From assembly GCF_000485595.1 (NCBI RefSeq), contig NW_014577387.1, forward strand, positions 63,833 through 127,832: DNA of 64,000 nt, written 5' to 3'. Below the pieces are notes generated by a model. It worked only from the letters and a program-made list of their open reading frames with translations, was not told where the DNA came from and made no database searches. Every line of letters starts with the position of its first letter. The stretch's first letter is position 1. Shown here piece after piece: positions 42,053 to 52,484 of this stretch. A program made the position numbers and the translations under genes. This DNA comes from Priapulus caudatus. Its lineage: Eukaryota; Priapulida; Priapulimorpha; Priapulimorphida; Priapulidae.

Positions 42053-43159
42053 ATGCAGTTTGGTATGAGCTTCCGTTGCAAGATTTTAAAACTTGTTGTG
42101 GCACGTCAATCACACTATATTCATGCTAAACTATATTCAAATTTAACAAATCAAACACCTGGCATCGTTTACGTTTCCACGTCCACTGACGTCTTCACGA
42201 ATTTAGCATGGGAGCAGTGGTGGTATGAGAATGGGAACTTCACATCACACCGAGCATTGCTGATATACTGCAACGATCCGTGTGTAGTCGTTGGACGTCA
42301 TCAAAACCCGTGGGTTGAATGTGACGTGAAAGAAGCGGCGGTGTCTAGCCTGCCCTTGTCAAGACGCCAAAGTGGCGGTGGAACTGTATACCACGACCTT
42401 GGTAACATCAACTGCAGCTTTATGACTTCGCGAAAACATTACAATCGAAGAGAAAACCTCGATTTCTTAGCTGATTTGATCAGCACTCGCTGGGATCTTG
42501 ATGTGTCCGTGAACATCAGAGACGATCTAATTCTTGACAATTTCTACAAGGTGTCAGGTAGCGCAGCAAAGCTTGGAAAGGATACAGCATACCATCACTG
42601 CACACTCCTTGTCAACTCTGGGCTAACGGCACTTCATTCAATTTTGCGTCCAGACAGGCTCGGCTGGTCGTCAAACGCTACCGCTAGCGTGCCATCTCCA
42701 GTTGCCACACTGGCTAGTGCTGCAGTGGATATTAACACAGAGTCGGTGATAGAAGCCATAGCAGAAGCTTATCTGAGTGCATATGAAAACTCTGTGACAT
42801 TAGTGACACCGTCAGACAGCGTTTGCCCGGGCTGGAGTAAGATCAGACAGGAGCTTAGTAGCTGGGAGTGGATTTATGGGAGAACGCCAAAGTTTACGAT
42901 TCACAAAGCTTTGATACTTCCTGGCATAGCGAGCACAGTGACACTAGAGCTGAATGTTGTTAAAGGGCGAATTGCAGGCATTCAAATTTCGAATGAAGAG
43001 TTAACCAACTTAAGCGAAATCCTATTGGCAGAGTTATATTCATGTAGATTGGCTGAAAAAGATATTGTAGGGAGATTAGAGAATGTGATTTGCAGGCCGG
43101 ACACTTGTCCATCAGATTCTCTCAAGATACTTTGCACGCATATTTCGGACATAGTGTAA
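42053..43159 (+). CDS. LIPT1: Lipoyltransferase 1, mitochondrial, intronless
   Basis: Transfers lipoyl groups to the E2 subunits of 2-oxoacid dehydrogenases in mitochondria; in animals it acts after LIPT2 and LIAS. From the ATG at 42053 it encodes 368 residues, against 373 for the human protein; the frame is open to an earlier ATG at 41963. A basic N terminus (MSFRCKILKLVVARQ) fits a mitochondrial presequence. Family motifs: VVGRHQNPWVECD, RRQSGGGTVYHDLGNINCSF, the lysine-containing KVSGSAAKLGKDTAYHHCTLL (lipoate/AMP site), LGWSSNATASVPS, and WEWIYGRTPKFTIHKAL in the C-terminal domain. One exon with no frame breaks. METTL25 begins 192 bp downstream. Confidence 0.97.
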   Translation: MQFGMSFRCKILKLVVARQSHYIHAKLYSNLTNQTPGIVYVSTSTDVFTNLAWEQWWYENGNFTSHRALLIYCNDPCVVVGRHQNPWVECDVKEAAVSSLPLSRRQSGGGTVYHDLGNINCSFMTSRKHYNRRENLDFLADLISTRWDLDVSVNIRDDLILDNFYKVSGSAAKLGKDTAYHHCTLLVNSGLTALHSILRPDRLGWSSNATASVPSPVATLASAAVDINTESVIEAIAEAYLSAYENSVTLVTPSDSVCPGWSKIRQELSSWEWIYGRTPKFTIHKALILPGIASTVTLELNVVKGRIAGIQISNEELTNLSEILLAELYSCRLAEKDIVGRLENVICRPDTCPSDSLKILCTHISDIV

Positions 43160-43350
43160 TATTTTTTAGGTGGGTTTACTAAGAAATTGTTGAGCCTGAA
43201 TGCTAGCACAACAAACAATATATCAACAGCACATAAACTATATGGTTGATATGCTCTTTATTATATGTTTAGATATAATGCACATTTAAATCTGCCTAGT
43301 ACTTAAATGTAATCTTGGTCTATCTGTTGCAATGTGTGACTGATCATTCA

Positions 43351-46300
43351 ATGTCTCTCAATGCAGAATCATCGTTTATAATGTTACTGCCTAGTTCCTA
43401 CATGGGTTCTAAGATTGATGAGTATATGGAAGATGCATCAATGTTCCTGACAACCTACAAATGGATCTGTGACTTTCAGCTAACAAAATTCTTTACAGAG
43501 CAAGTATGGGAACGGATTCCTACTGAGGTATATGCACATGTTATAACACAAGGAAACCCAATAACGTTCCATCTTGTTCAAACAAGACAAAAAGTTTATG
43601 TTAGTGATGCTAAGTATATATCTGTTAAAATGTAATTGTGAGGTTTACTTGTCTTATGTTTCGATTGTACACGATTGGTCTCATTCTTGCAGTGGTACGG
43701 ATGTCTAAAAACACTTAGTGTTGATGATTTAAATGAGCTCCCATATGGTCACCAGATGGATTACTGGCCAGAAGATTTGAAGAAATTTATAACAAAGTCA
43801 CAAGAACTCTCTCTCTGCAGGGATCAGGTGCACATTTTAATAATGCCACAAAAATTTATATGGTAGTGATTGCTTATAGTTCACTTAAATTCGCATAATC
43901 ATGAACCTCACATGAATGAATTTATGTGTGCTTAAGCACGATTTTTAATATTTCTTTAAGGTTGACTGGCTGCAAAAAACAGACCTTGGCACAGAGGAAA
44001 AAAGAGGCATGACACCGAAGAAGGTCCACGAAGTAGAATGGATGTCATCCCTAGTGGCTGATGTTTGTCTCAAAACCCAATGTGATGTAGTCGTCGATAT
44101 TGGTGCTGGGCTGGTAAAGATATATTTGTATTCTATAAGATGTGCATGCATAACACAAAAATATAGGTCTCACTCCATCACATCAACTAAAGTAATTCAT
44201 AACAGCAACTCTTCTTTTAATAATTGGGGGTCGTATAACCATGCACTGACACCCAGTTTCGCAACTGCGCAACTGCCGTCAGCAATCAATGCTGTGCTTC
44301 GTGTGGCGTGTAAACATGCATCTTCACATTGTTACTGGCAGGGATATTTGAGTCGCGTCCTGAGCAGCATACATGGTCTCAGAGTGATATGCATCGAGTC
44401 GGACGGTTCAAGGACTCTTGGAGCTGAGCGGCGTGCAAACAGACATTCTCCCACGAGCAAGCCGCAGTGCATTACCCAACAACTAACATCTGACGACATC
44501 GGAGGAACTGTGAAACGACTGCGAACAGTGTTGCAGGGTGCGCTTGGTTGCGATCGATACAGCAGGAACGATGCCAGACCATCTGGTGATGGTCACAGTG
44601 GCGCTGTCTGCATGATCGGGTTGCATTGTTGTGGTGACCTCACACCAACAATGCTGAAGGTCTATGCAGAAATGCCAGAAATCCGTGCATTAGTGTGCGT
44701 TAGCTGTTGCTATCACAAAATGGTAGATGGCACTGTAATCTCACGAATGAACTTCCCCATGAGCACAGCAGCGAAGAGATTTCTCAGGCAGAATCAAGGA
44801 GAAGAACGCAATGTCGATCTCCCTCCATGTCTCTGTGATTCTAATGCAGACTATCAATGCTCTCAGGATAGATATCATACGGAGAGAAGCATTGATAATG
44901 TGGAAGGCAAACAGCAGAGTTATGTTCGAGGAACAATGAAATGCCAAGTGCTGTGCTCTCCTTCCAGCTCAAAGTGTGAACAGAAGTTTGTAAATGATAA
45001 CGCTCAGTTAGGGAACAATTCAGAGAGCAGTGATTCAGCGTCGGATGTTTTTCCCATTGTTAACTCGTTCGCATTAAGACTTGCTGCTCAGGAGACACGG
45101 GTGAGGTGGAGAGCACAGACGGCAGATGACCACGAACTTCACACTAGAACAGTTGCCTACAGAGCCATCCTCGAACACCTGGCGAATAGCGAAGGTGAAT
45201 AGGGACCATATATGAAACATAGAGATCTATATAGTGTGTAGAAACTATAATAAATATGATAAGTATAGTAAATATAACTATATGTAAATATGGTGCAGCC
45301 TGTCATTGTAAGAACGTGCACAATAAAATGATGAGCATTTATTAGATAATATACCTAAAATTATACTACTGTAAGCATAACTGTTATTTTTTTATTGATA
45401 ATCTTGTTACTAGGAGTCATTGTACAGACATGATTCACATGAAACAGCTTGTGGATATGTTTTTTGCATATCTTCACTTTATACTTCACAGATGGTGGGT
45501 TTAGGAAATTCCATAGGAAGGTGACGTCAAAGTCATCATTTGAGTCATTTGAGAGCTATTTGGATGCAGCCATCCTGAGAACTACGCTGGATGCTTGTGG
45601 TGGGCATTCCCATGTCGCTCATGAAACTGTACCATCCCTTCTTTTCGCTATATTGGGTTTTCTCTCTCCTCTTCTCTCTAAATCTTCCTTCCCCCTCTCT
45701 CTCTCCTGTCCTCTCTCCTTCCCTTCCTCACTCCCTTACTCTCACCCTCCCTCTCTTTTCCTATGTGTTTCTCTCACATGTGCATGTATATGTATTTGCG
45801 TGCAACTGTGATTATGCTCTGTTCATTTCTGTATATAGCAGATATATTTTCTGTTCGCACTCTTCCAGGTGAAAGTGATCAAAGCGTAAAAGGTCGTCTT
45901 CGAGAGCTTTACACAAGATTTCAGCCGTTATTTCCTTCTATTGAAATTATAACAGTAAGTATCTAATGCATAACCAAGTTTATATTGTCTTGAGGAAGGT
46001 GTGGCCAGTATACAATGAAATTTTTTGGATGAATCACTGTATATGTATCAGCGGCGTAGCCAGCCTTTCTAAGAGGGGGGATTCCTTCCAAGAGGGGGGA
46101 TTCCAAACCAACCATATACTGATAAAACTGCATTAAAATTTTCGTTTCATGCTTTTATATACATACTGTATCAGATATGTGCTATTTGATACAAACCAGG
46201 GGGGATTCCGGAATGCATGGAATCACCCCTGGCTACGCCCCTGTGTATGCACATATAATTCGTATTGTTCTCTTTATATTTTTATTGAGCAATGTGCATT

Positions 46301-46528
46301 ATGATTCATATGTAAGTATACTACGTAAATAATTAATTAAATAAACTATACATAATATATATTCAAATGCAGGCTCTACAAGTGTGTATGCAGTCAGTCC
46401 TGGAATCTGTTCTAACGATCGACAGATGCTGCTTTCTACAAGAGCGTCACCTAGTGGCAGAAATTGCTCCAATCTTCCTTGAGAATATATCACCAAGAAA
46501 CTTGGCAATTATTTCAAGGAGGAATTAG
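43351..46528 (+). CDS. METTL25: METTL25-like methyltransferase, 7 exons
   Basis: Exons 43351-43527, 43693-43827, 43961-44113, 44342-45194, 45492-45599, 45869-45954, 46373-46528; all GT-AG, phases agree, 555 residues. Order: helical N-terminal region (DFQLTKFFTEQVWERIPTE); MTPKKVHEVEWMSSLV; the S-adenosylmethionine motif VVVDIGAGLGYLSRVLS (joined across intron 3) with acidic ICIESD after the next strand; GLHCCGDLTPTML; VCVSCCYHKM; NFPMS; NSFALRLAAQETRVRW; and a C-terminal ESVLTIDRCCFLQERHL and APIFLENISPRNLAIISRR. These match METTL25/METTL25B (RRNAD1-type) proteins; METTL25 is favoured by length and the NFPMS and LAAQETR segments. The substrate is not established by sequence. The start is uncertain: in-frame ATGs also occur at 43315 and 43381. 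Confidence 0.9.
45660..45765. repeat. CT-rich low-complexity tract
   Basis: Pyrimidine-rich sequence in METTL25 intron 5. Confidence 0.7.
46049..46243. mobile_element. CAGGGGCG-end element with 5-bp duplication (TGTAT)
   Basis: Ends CAGCGGCGTAGCCAGCC and GGCTACGCCCCTG are inverted; TGTAT at 46044-46048 and 46244-46248 is an exact 5-bp duplication. It has internal AAGAGGGGGGATTCC repeats. Located in METTL25 intron 6. Confidence 0.9.
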
Positions 46529-46679
46529 ACTAGCCATAGGACTAGCTTATCGAAAAAAGTGAATTAACTGACTGCATATTTTGAATTAAAACATATTAAG
46601 AAACTTATTTTTATCACACATAATCGAAATTTATTATAAAATTTGAGAATATATAAATTTTGTTACATACGCATGTGTG

Positions 46680-46686
46680 TACGCAC

Positions 46687-46747
<61 letters not shown>
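46680..46747. repeat. CA microsatellite
   Basis: (CA)n of about 65 bp. A GTGC/GTGT repeat follows at about 46873-46935. Confidence 0.95.
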
Positions 46748-46748
<1 letters not shown>

Positions 46749-46935
46749 TTTGTATCCAAGAATGTAGCGGTTTCAGTAGTTTTATGTTACTTTTTTATGT
46801 TACTTTCACAATATTTTAAATTAAAATATACGATGTTCAAACATATTATATTCTTGTGAATTCTTATTAATGCGTGTGCGTGCGTGCGTGCGTACGTATG
46901 TATGTGGTACGTGCGTGCGCGTGTGCGTGTGTGTG

Positions 46936-47349
46936 AGATAATAAAATCGGCATTTAGTCAGCATAAATAGCATAAATAGCATCAGTCAGTCAGTTTACTA
47001 ATAATTTTTTTTACATACATTAAACTTTTAACACAGTTAAAAACTGTGATCTGTATTAATAATTATAAATTACATTTTATTTATAAACAACCAGTGGATA
47101 AAGTTATAGTGAAGACTGAAGAGTATAATGATATGGTTGGGAGAACAAGGTTACTTGTCCGGGTTACATTGGCGTACAAGGTAAACGTGCCGTGATGCGT
47201 GGTTTACCTATAGAAATATATAGAAGCTATATATTAATAATGATTATTATAAACTAGTATAAATATTGTTATTTATATGGTTTTACTGGTTATACAGATG
47301 CTTGAAATAAAATTAAGTAGAAACCTGTCAAGAAGAAAAGTTCAAATAT
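46936..47349. other. Intergenic between METTL25 and tRNA-Arg
   Basis: AT-rich; nothing recognised. Confidence 0.5.
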
Positions 47350-47422
47350 CGAGCCAGCCAGGATTCGAACCTGGAATCTTCTGATCCGTAGTCAGACGCG
47401 TTATCCGTTGCGCCACTGGCCC
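47350..47422 (-). tRNA. tRNA-Arg(ACG)
   Basis: The reverse complement reads GGGCCAGTGGCGCAACGGAT at the 5' end, then an anticodon arm TCTGA-CTACGGA-TCAGA (anticodon ACG, read as ICG) and GGTTCGAATCC in the T arm. The acceptor stem pairs GGGCCAG with CTGGCTC (one G-T pair) followed by discriminator G. 73 nt, no intron, with A and B box promoter sequences intact. Essentially the animal cytosolic tRNA-Arg(ACG). A T-rich stretch (TTTTCTTC) a few bases downstream on the minus strand could end RNA polymerase III transcription. Confidence 0.97.
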
Positions 47423-47893
47423 TTGATGATGAAAGTTTAACCAGTCAGCCTGTATATCACGTGCCCACAGCTCCAAGGGGGCTTATGTATGCTCTACATG
47501 TTTTGTTGCCATACCTTCGTGAATTAGTGTAATTACTAGACGACTATATATATCTCGTTAAGCTGGGTTTTATGAAGTATTATATCTTAAATGATAGAAT
47601 AGAGGAGGTTTATACACATAGCCTAGGACATCATCAGGACGTGCGTGACATGTGGATCTGACACTGACTTGAAAACCCCAACGGGTCCCAGACACACAGT
47701 GTCAGTGGTCCCAGACTCCCAGCCGGTTAATCAGCTGATCGTTCACGTTTTGTTTACGAGCCGTTTGTTTGGTACCGATGTCATTCATAGGTGTGTCATT
47801 CGAGCGTGTTATGTGCGTTTTACAACACGTACTCCGGTTCAGCGCTGACACGGTCATCAATCATACAGATCTAACCATATCATATAGCCAACA
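47423..47893 (+). promoter_or_regulatory. MSMO1 upstream region
   Basis: Interval between the tRNA and the MSMO1 start. It contains ATCACGTGCC at about 47458, an E-box that also resembles an SREBP site, and several possible start regions. The promoter itself is not defined. Confidence 0.35.
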
Positions 47894-50800
47894 ATGAACG
47901 GAACGGCCGACTTGGTCAAGTCAATCGAAACGTTGACTTCATTTTTACCAAACAATCCCCTTGGTACACCATTGGAATCGAACTGGCGATACATGACAGC
48001 TACTTATACGGAATGGGAGATTGCAACTTACGGATCTATTTTCGTTCACGAAGTACGTATTTCTATATAAGTACAATATATGTATATGTATCAGGAGTAG
48101 ATAATAGGGAATCTACTCCTGATATGTATACATGTATATTGTTAAATTTTACTAATACTATATATACTACTACTACTAGTACTAGCTATAAATATACATG
48201 CACTTCTCACTATCAGTTTTGTATAAAATGAGTCGATATATAGTCATATATTATTTATTAATTGATTGATTATTTCTTGCAGGTTATATACTTTATGTTC
48301 TGTCTACCAAGTTTCCTCTTCCAATTTATTCCGTCCATGAAGCGGTTCAAGATCCAGCAGGTATATATATATATATCAGGAGCTAATATAATGACAAATT
48401 TGTCGTTATATTAGCTCCTGATATATATGCATATATAATCAGGAGTCAATATTAATTAACAATTTTTGTTGGTGCATTTTTATACCCTCAATCGTGATAG
48501 GATGGCTTTACCTCGATCCTTATAGTTATATATTTAGCCACACACGCACTTCTCTCCCTCCCTCCCTCCCGCTCTCTCCCCTAACTCCCTCTCATCCCCC
48601 GCCCCATGCATTTCCTTTCCCTCTTCACTCCGTCAAGGTTTCCCTCTCCATCTCTGTCTCTCACCTCACTTTAAAATTTTCCTGCTCTACTCTTCAGTTT
48701 TTCTGTATTCTCGGTGTTTATCTCCTGCATGTAACTATATCGCTGCCACTGCCAGGGTCTATATGTCTCCCTGGGTACTGCCGGAACGTACCCTGGTACT
48801 ATCTAATATGCCGGACCGTACCTCGCGCCTACTCCACTAACGAGTCTAGGGAGTCGCCTATGCCTACTCCTAACCCTAACCATATCAGATAGTTACCAGG
48901 GTACGTTCCGGTATACCGGACCGTACCCAGGGTACGTTCCGGCAGTACCCAGGGAGACATAGACCCTATCAGCGTAACTATCCAGGGGCGGATCCAGAGG
49001 GTTTGGGTGACCAGTTTCCATAGTTCTAGTCACAGCTAGGGGGGTCCGGGGGCATGCCGCCCCGGGAATTTTTAAAAAATTAGGCTATATTTGGTGCATT
49101 CTGGTGAATTTTGAGGGTCAATTCTGAAGATACCCAGCCTGTGACCGGTTTCTGGAAACCGGTGCAAACCGGCCTAAATCCGCGCCTGCTATCCTTGTCT
49201 AATCTCGTGAATCATGATCGGATGATCTCGTGTCACATGTGCAAGGTCCATCTAATTATAGGCATTATTATTATATCAAATCAGTTCGGCATCGCCACCT
49301 ATATATCGCCTTAGCACAGTTGCGCCCGCAGATAGAAGCACTGGAAGCACAGTGCTTCCAGTAAATTTTGGGTTAAAAAATTTTGTTCCTAAATCTCTCT
49401 CGCAAGACTCACCAGATTGCATCTCCAGACATCTACCATTCAAAAATTTTCAGGGGTGGCATGCCCCCAGACCCCCCTAGCATGCAGCGCGCCTACGGCG
49501 CTTGCTTTTTATTATCACTGAGGATTTTATTCTTCTGTGCTTCTACTTTCTTAAGACCTGTGGGCGCCAGTGCCTTAGCATACACATATATAGCCATATA
49601 TTTACATTGATTCGGCTAATCAGTCAAGCCCTGGCCTGCTGCTCCTCTAAGCAAAGAAATTCGTTTATTAGGGATGCCTATATATAGATATGACGATCGA
49701 GAGACAAACTGGAACATGGAAGCTCGATCGAGGGATGCTTACTATAATATATCCTATAGCCCTTGATATCCACAAAATAATCCAAGGTCTTTATATATAT
49801 GTTTTTTTCTTCTGAATTATGATCTCCAATCTTTTATGTGGGGATAATAATGGTCTTTAAACTAACTAAGAGTTTGCCTTTATAGGATAAGCCAGAAGAA
49901 AGACAGTGGGGATGTGTGAAACTGCTTCTATTCAGTCATTTCTGCATACAGGTGAAATTCGATCTTAACAAAATCATAATACAGTGAGAGGAAAATGCAC
50001 TTAAAACTTAATATTATCAAGATTTTGTAAGTCATCACAATCAATGATAGGTTTGCTAAAATATTGCTGAACATTTTATATAGGCACCAATGATTCTCGG
50101 AACGTACTATTTCACGCAAGTGTTTGGAATAAAGTACGACTACGACTCGATACCCAGATGGTAAGTCGAAAGTCGTGCCCGTGAACATCACAAAATAACC
50201 CACAATTAATCGATACGTTAACCTGCATAAATATAACCTCATGTCATGTGTGGAAAATCTGACACAAAAGAGGATTTTGTTTGACAGTTACTGTGACTGT
50301 GGCTTGTGTGCTGCTGACTATAGTGTGATTTGTTGCTCAGGTATGTACTGGCGGCACAAGTGATAGGATGTGCTATCATTGAGGATACCTGGCACTACTT
50401 TCTTCACCGATTGCTTCACCATAAGCGTCTTTACAAACATGTACACAAAGTGCACCATTCGTATACGGTGTGTTTTAATATATGTCAGCCTTTTTGTTAT
50501 GCGGCATGCGTGTGCTGCAACTAGTATATAATTATTGTAATCGAACTTGGACCAAGTTTTGAATAACTTGAGAACAAAATGTTAACCATATCTAAATATA
50601 TGGTATCAGGACAAATACCCCCCGGACAATTACCCCTCGGACATTTACCCCCCACCCGCGTCCACGCATCAAAGGACGGAACGTGAGCACGACGACGTTT
50701 CTAATGGCGGAGGCTGTTAAAAGCATAGAAATATATGGTATCAGGACAATCACCCCCCGGACAATTACCCCCAGACAATCACCCCCCGGACAATTACCCC

Positions 50801-52484
50801 CAGACAATCACCCCCCGAACATTTTAACCGCCGCCCCCCAGACATTTAGAGGAGGAGTTAGGGAAGACGGAGAAGGTAGTGGAGGAGGAGGAATAGGAGG
50901 GGGAGAGGAGGAGGTAGAGGAGGTAGAGGAGGTGCAGGTGGTGGTTGAGGGAGGAGAAAGAGGAGGAGGGGAGAATGTGTGGAGGAGATGAGAGGAGGAG
51001 GTAGAGGTCCTCCTCTACCGTCCTCCCTGTCTCCTTCTCCTCTCCTCCTCCTCCTCCACCTTCTCCCCTCCACGCACCTCCGCACCTTCTCCCCTCCTCC
51101 TCTACCTCCTCCTCCTCCTCCCTTTCCTCCTCGCACATTCTTTCCCCCTCCTCCACCACTCCCCCTCCTCTTCTCCTCCTCCACCTTCTCCCGCTCGCCT
51201 CCACCACCTTTTTCCCTCCTCTCCACGCTCCTCATCTCCTCCACCATTCTCCCCCCTCCTCGCTCCCCCTCCTCTCCTTCTCTCCACCACCTTCTCCCCC
51301 TCTACCTCCTTCTCCTGGCCTCTCCTCAGCCTCCTCTCCTCCTCCACTCCTCTCTCCTCCTCTGCTATACTCCCCTCCCCACCCTTCTTCCCCCCTCCTG
51401 CCACGCACCATCTTCGCGTCCTCCCTGTATCACTGTTTAACAATGAATAATAAACACCAAGTGAGTAATTATCCAGGGGGTAAATGTCAGGGGGGGGGTA
51501 AATGTCCGGGGGATAATTGTCCGGGGGGTGAATGGCATGGGGGGTAATTGTCCGGGGGTAATTGTCCAGGGGTAATTGTCCAGGGGGTGATTGTCCGGGG
51601 GGTATTTGTCCTAGAACCAAATATATATGCCTAATAACAACCTGCTTGCAAGTCTACTGTCACAATCAAAGTTATTGTACATATACCCTGAATTATTTTT
51701 ATTCCAGGCACCATTCGGTCTTGTGGCTGAATATGCTCACCCTATAGAAACTGTAGGTAGGTCATAGAAACGGTTCAAAGAAACAGTCCTTTGCGACATA
51801 ATTATTTGTGTGAGCCAACTTCTCGATGACACAGAAACACGGTTAATGCGTAGTAGTAAGTGACATGTGCAGCATGCGTCATTCGGATGTGTCTATTGCG
51901 CAGTTCTAGGAATGGGGTTCTTCATTGGCATTGTGACCTTCTGCAACCACATGGTGATGATGTGGGTGTGGGTCGCTGTGAGACTGCTTGAAACCATTGA
52001 CGTACACACGGGGTATGACATTCCTTGGCTGAATCCAATGCACCTTATCCCGGGTTATGCCGGTGAGTACCAAGCCGTGAGCATTCGTCACAATGTGTCT
52101 GTACAAGCATTAATGATAGCACGTCTTTTTACATGGAATCTGCCGGAACTTGTTATCGCCAGTGAAAATTTCCTGTATGTGGAGGGGGAAAGGGAGAGAA
52201 ACAGAGAGAGAAGGGGGAAGGGAAAGAGACAGAAAGAGAGAGGGGGAGGGAGAGAAAGAAAGAGAGGGGGAGAGAGAGAGAGGGGAAAAAGAGATACAGA
52301 GACAGGAGGAGCAAGATAGATAGAGCTTCATACAGATTTATTTCCAGGTTCACGTGCTCACGACTTTCACCACCAGAACTTTGTTGGCAACTACTCGTCT
52401 ACGTTTGTGTATTGGGACAAGCTATTTGGCACAGACAAGCAGTACAAAGATTACTATGCCCAGCTGAAAAACAAGCAGCAGTAA
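47894..52484 (+). CDS. MSMO1: Methylsterol monooxygenase 1 (C4-methyl sterol oxidase), 8 exons
   Basis: Exons 47894-48052, 48283-48360, 49886-49951, 50084-50160, 50341-50467, 51708-51756, 51904-52062, 52348-52484; GT-AG, phases consistent, 283 residues (human 293). A di-iron membrane oxygenase of the endoplasmic reticulum that removes 4-methyl groups of lanosterol-derived intermediates. Visible: an N-terminal segment [18 protein letters not shown], hydrophobic helices ([35 protein letters not shown]), and the three histidine boxes of the fatty-acid hydroxylase superfamily: HYFLH in [19 protein letters not shown], and HDFHH in exon 8. [13 protein letters not shown] is highly conserved. Introns 2 and 5 are loaded with transposons. 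An intact sterol-synthesis gene argues against an insect or nematode source. Confidence 0.97.
48084..48129. mobile_element. 30-bp hairpin with 8-bp flanking repeat
   Basis: 48092-48121 reads CAGGAGTAGAT, 8 nt, ATCTACTCCTG. It is flanked by ATATGTAT at 48084-48091 and 48122-48129. Same ends and length as 37321-37350 but a different core. In MSMO1 intron 1. Confidence 0.7.
48377..48420. mobile_element. 44-bp hairpin, CAGGAG/CTCCTG ends
   Basis: CAGGAGCTAATATAATGAC and GTCGTTATATTAGCTCCTG pair with a single mismatch around a central AAATTT. It lies in an (AT)n context, so a target duplication (ATATATAT) cannot be separated from simple repeat. An unpaired left end (CAGGAGTCAATATT) follows at about 48440. 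Confidence 0.65.
48754..48967. mobile_element. Palindromic MITE, AGGGTCTATG family, copy C
   Basis: Ends AGGGTCTATATGTCTCCC and GGGAGACATAGACCCT are inverted. It contains GGTACTGCCGGAACGTACCC, CCGGTATACCGG and two CCTAAC units. In MSMO1 intron 2. Confidence 0.9.
48983..49188. mobile_element. CAGGGGCG-end element with 5-bp duplication (CTATC)
   Basis: Ends CAGGGGCGGATCCAG and CTAAATCCGCGCCTG are inverted. CTATC at 48978-48982 and 49189-49193 is an exact duplication. It has an internal GGGGGGTCCGGGGGCATGCC motif. In MSMO1 intron 2. Confidence 0.9.
49317..49572. mobile_element. hAT-type MITE with 8-bp duplication (CCTTAGCA)
   Basis: Ends CAGTTGCGCCCGCAG and TGTGGGCGCCAGTG are inverted. CCTTAGCA is duplicated exactly at 49309-49316 and 49573-49580. 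CAGTG-like ends with 8-bp duplications are the hAT signature. It contains GAAGCACTGGAAGCACAGTG and GGGGTGGCATGCCCCC. In MSMO1 intron 2. Confidence 0.92.
50601..51619. mobile_element. FB/TU-like foldback element with tandem-repeat arms
   Basis: Ends TGGTATCAGGACAAATACC and GGTATTTGTCCTAGAACCA are inverted. Inside each end are tandem units of about 14-16 bp of type CCCCCGGACAATTA (left, 50615-50822) and GGGGGTAATTGTCC (right, 51470-51605). The centre is a purine-rich tract (50838-51006) joined to a pyrimidine-rich tract (51007-51420), itself nearly palindromic. AATATA at 50595-50600 and 51620-51625 is a possible duplication, in AT-rich context. A second left end starts at about 50739. It occupies most of MSMO1 intron 5 and has no coding capacity. 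Confidence 0.8.
52170..52322. repeat. GA microsatellite
   Basis: Purine tract in MSMO1 intron 7. Confidence 0.9.

Noticed and set aside
50679-51620. Frames of 100-170 codons rich in E/G or P/S
   Set aside because: Translations of the purine/pyrimidine core of the foldback element in MSMO1 intron 5.
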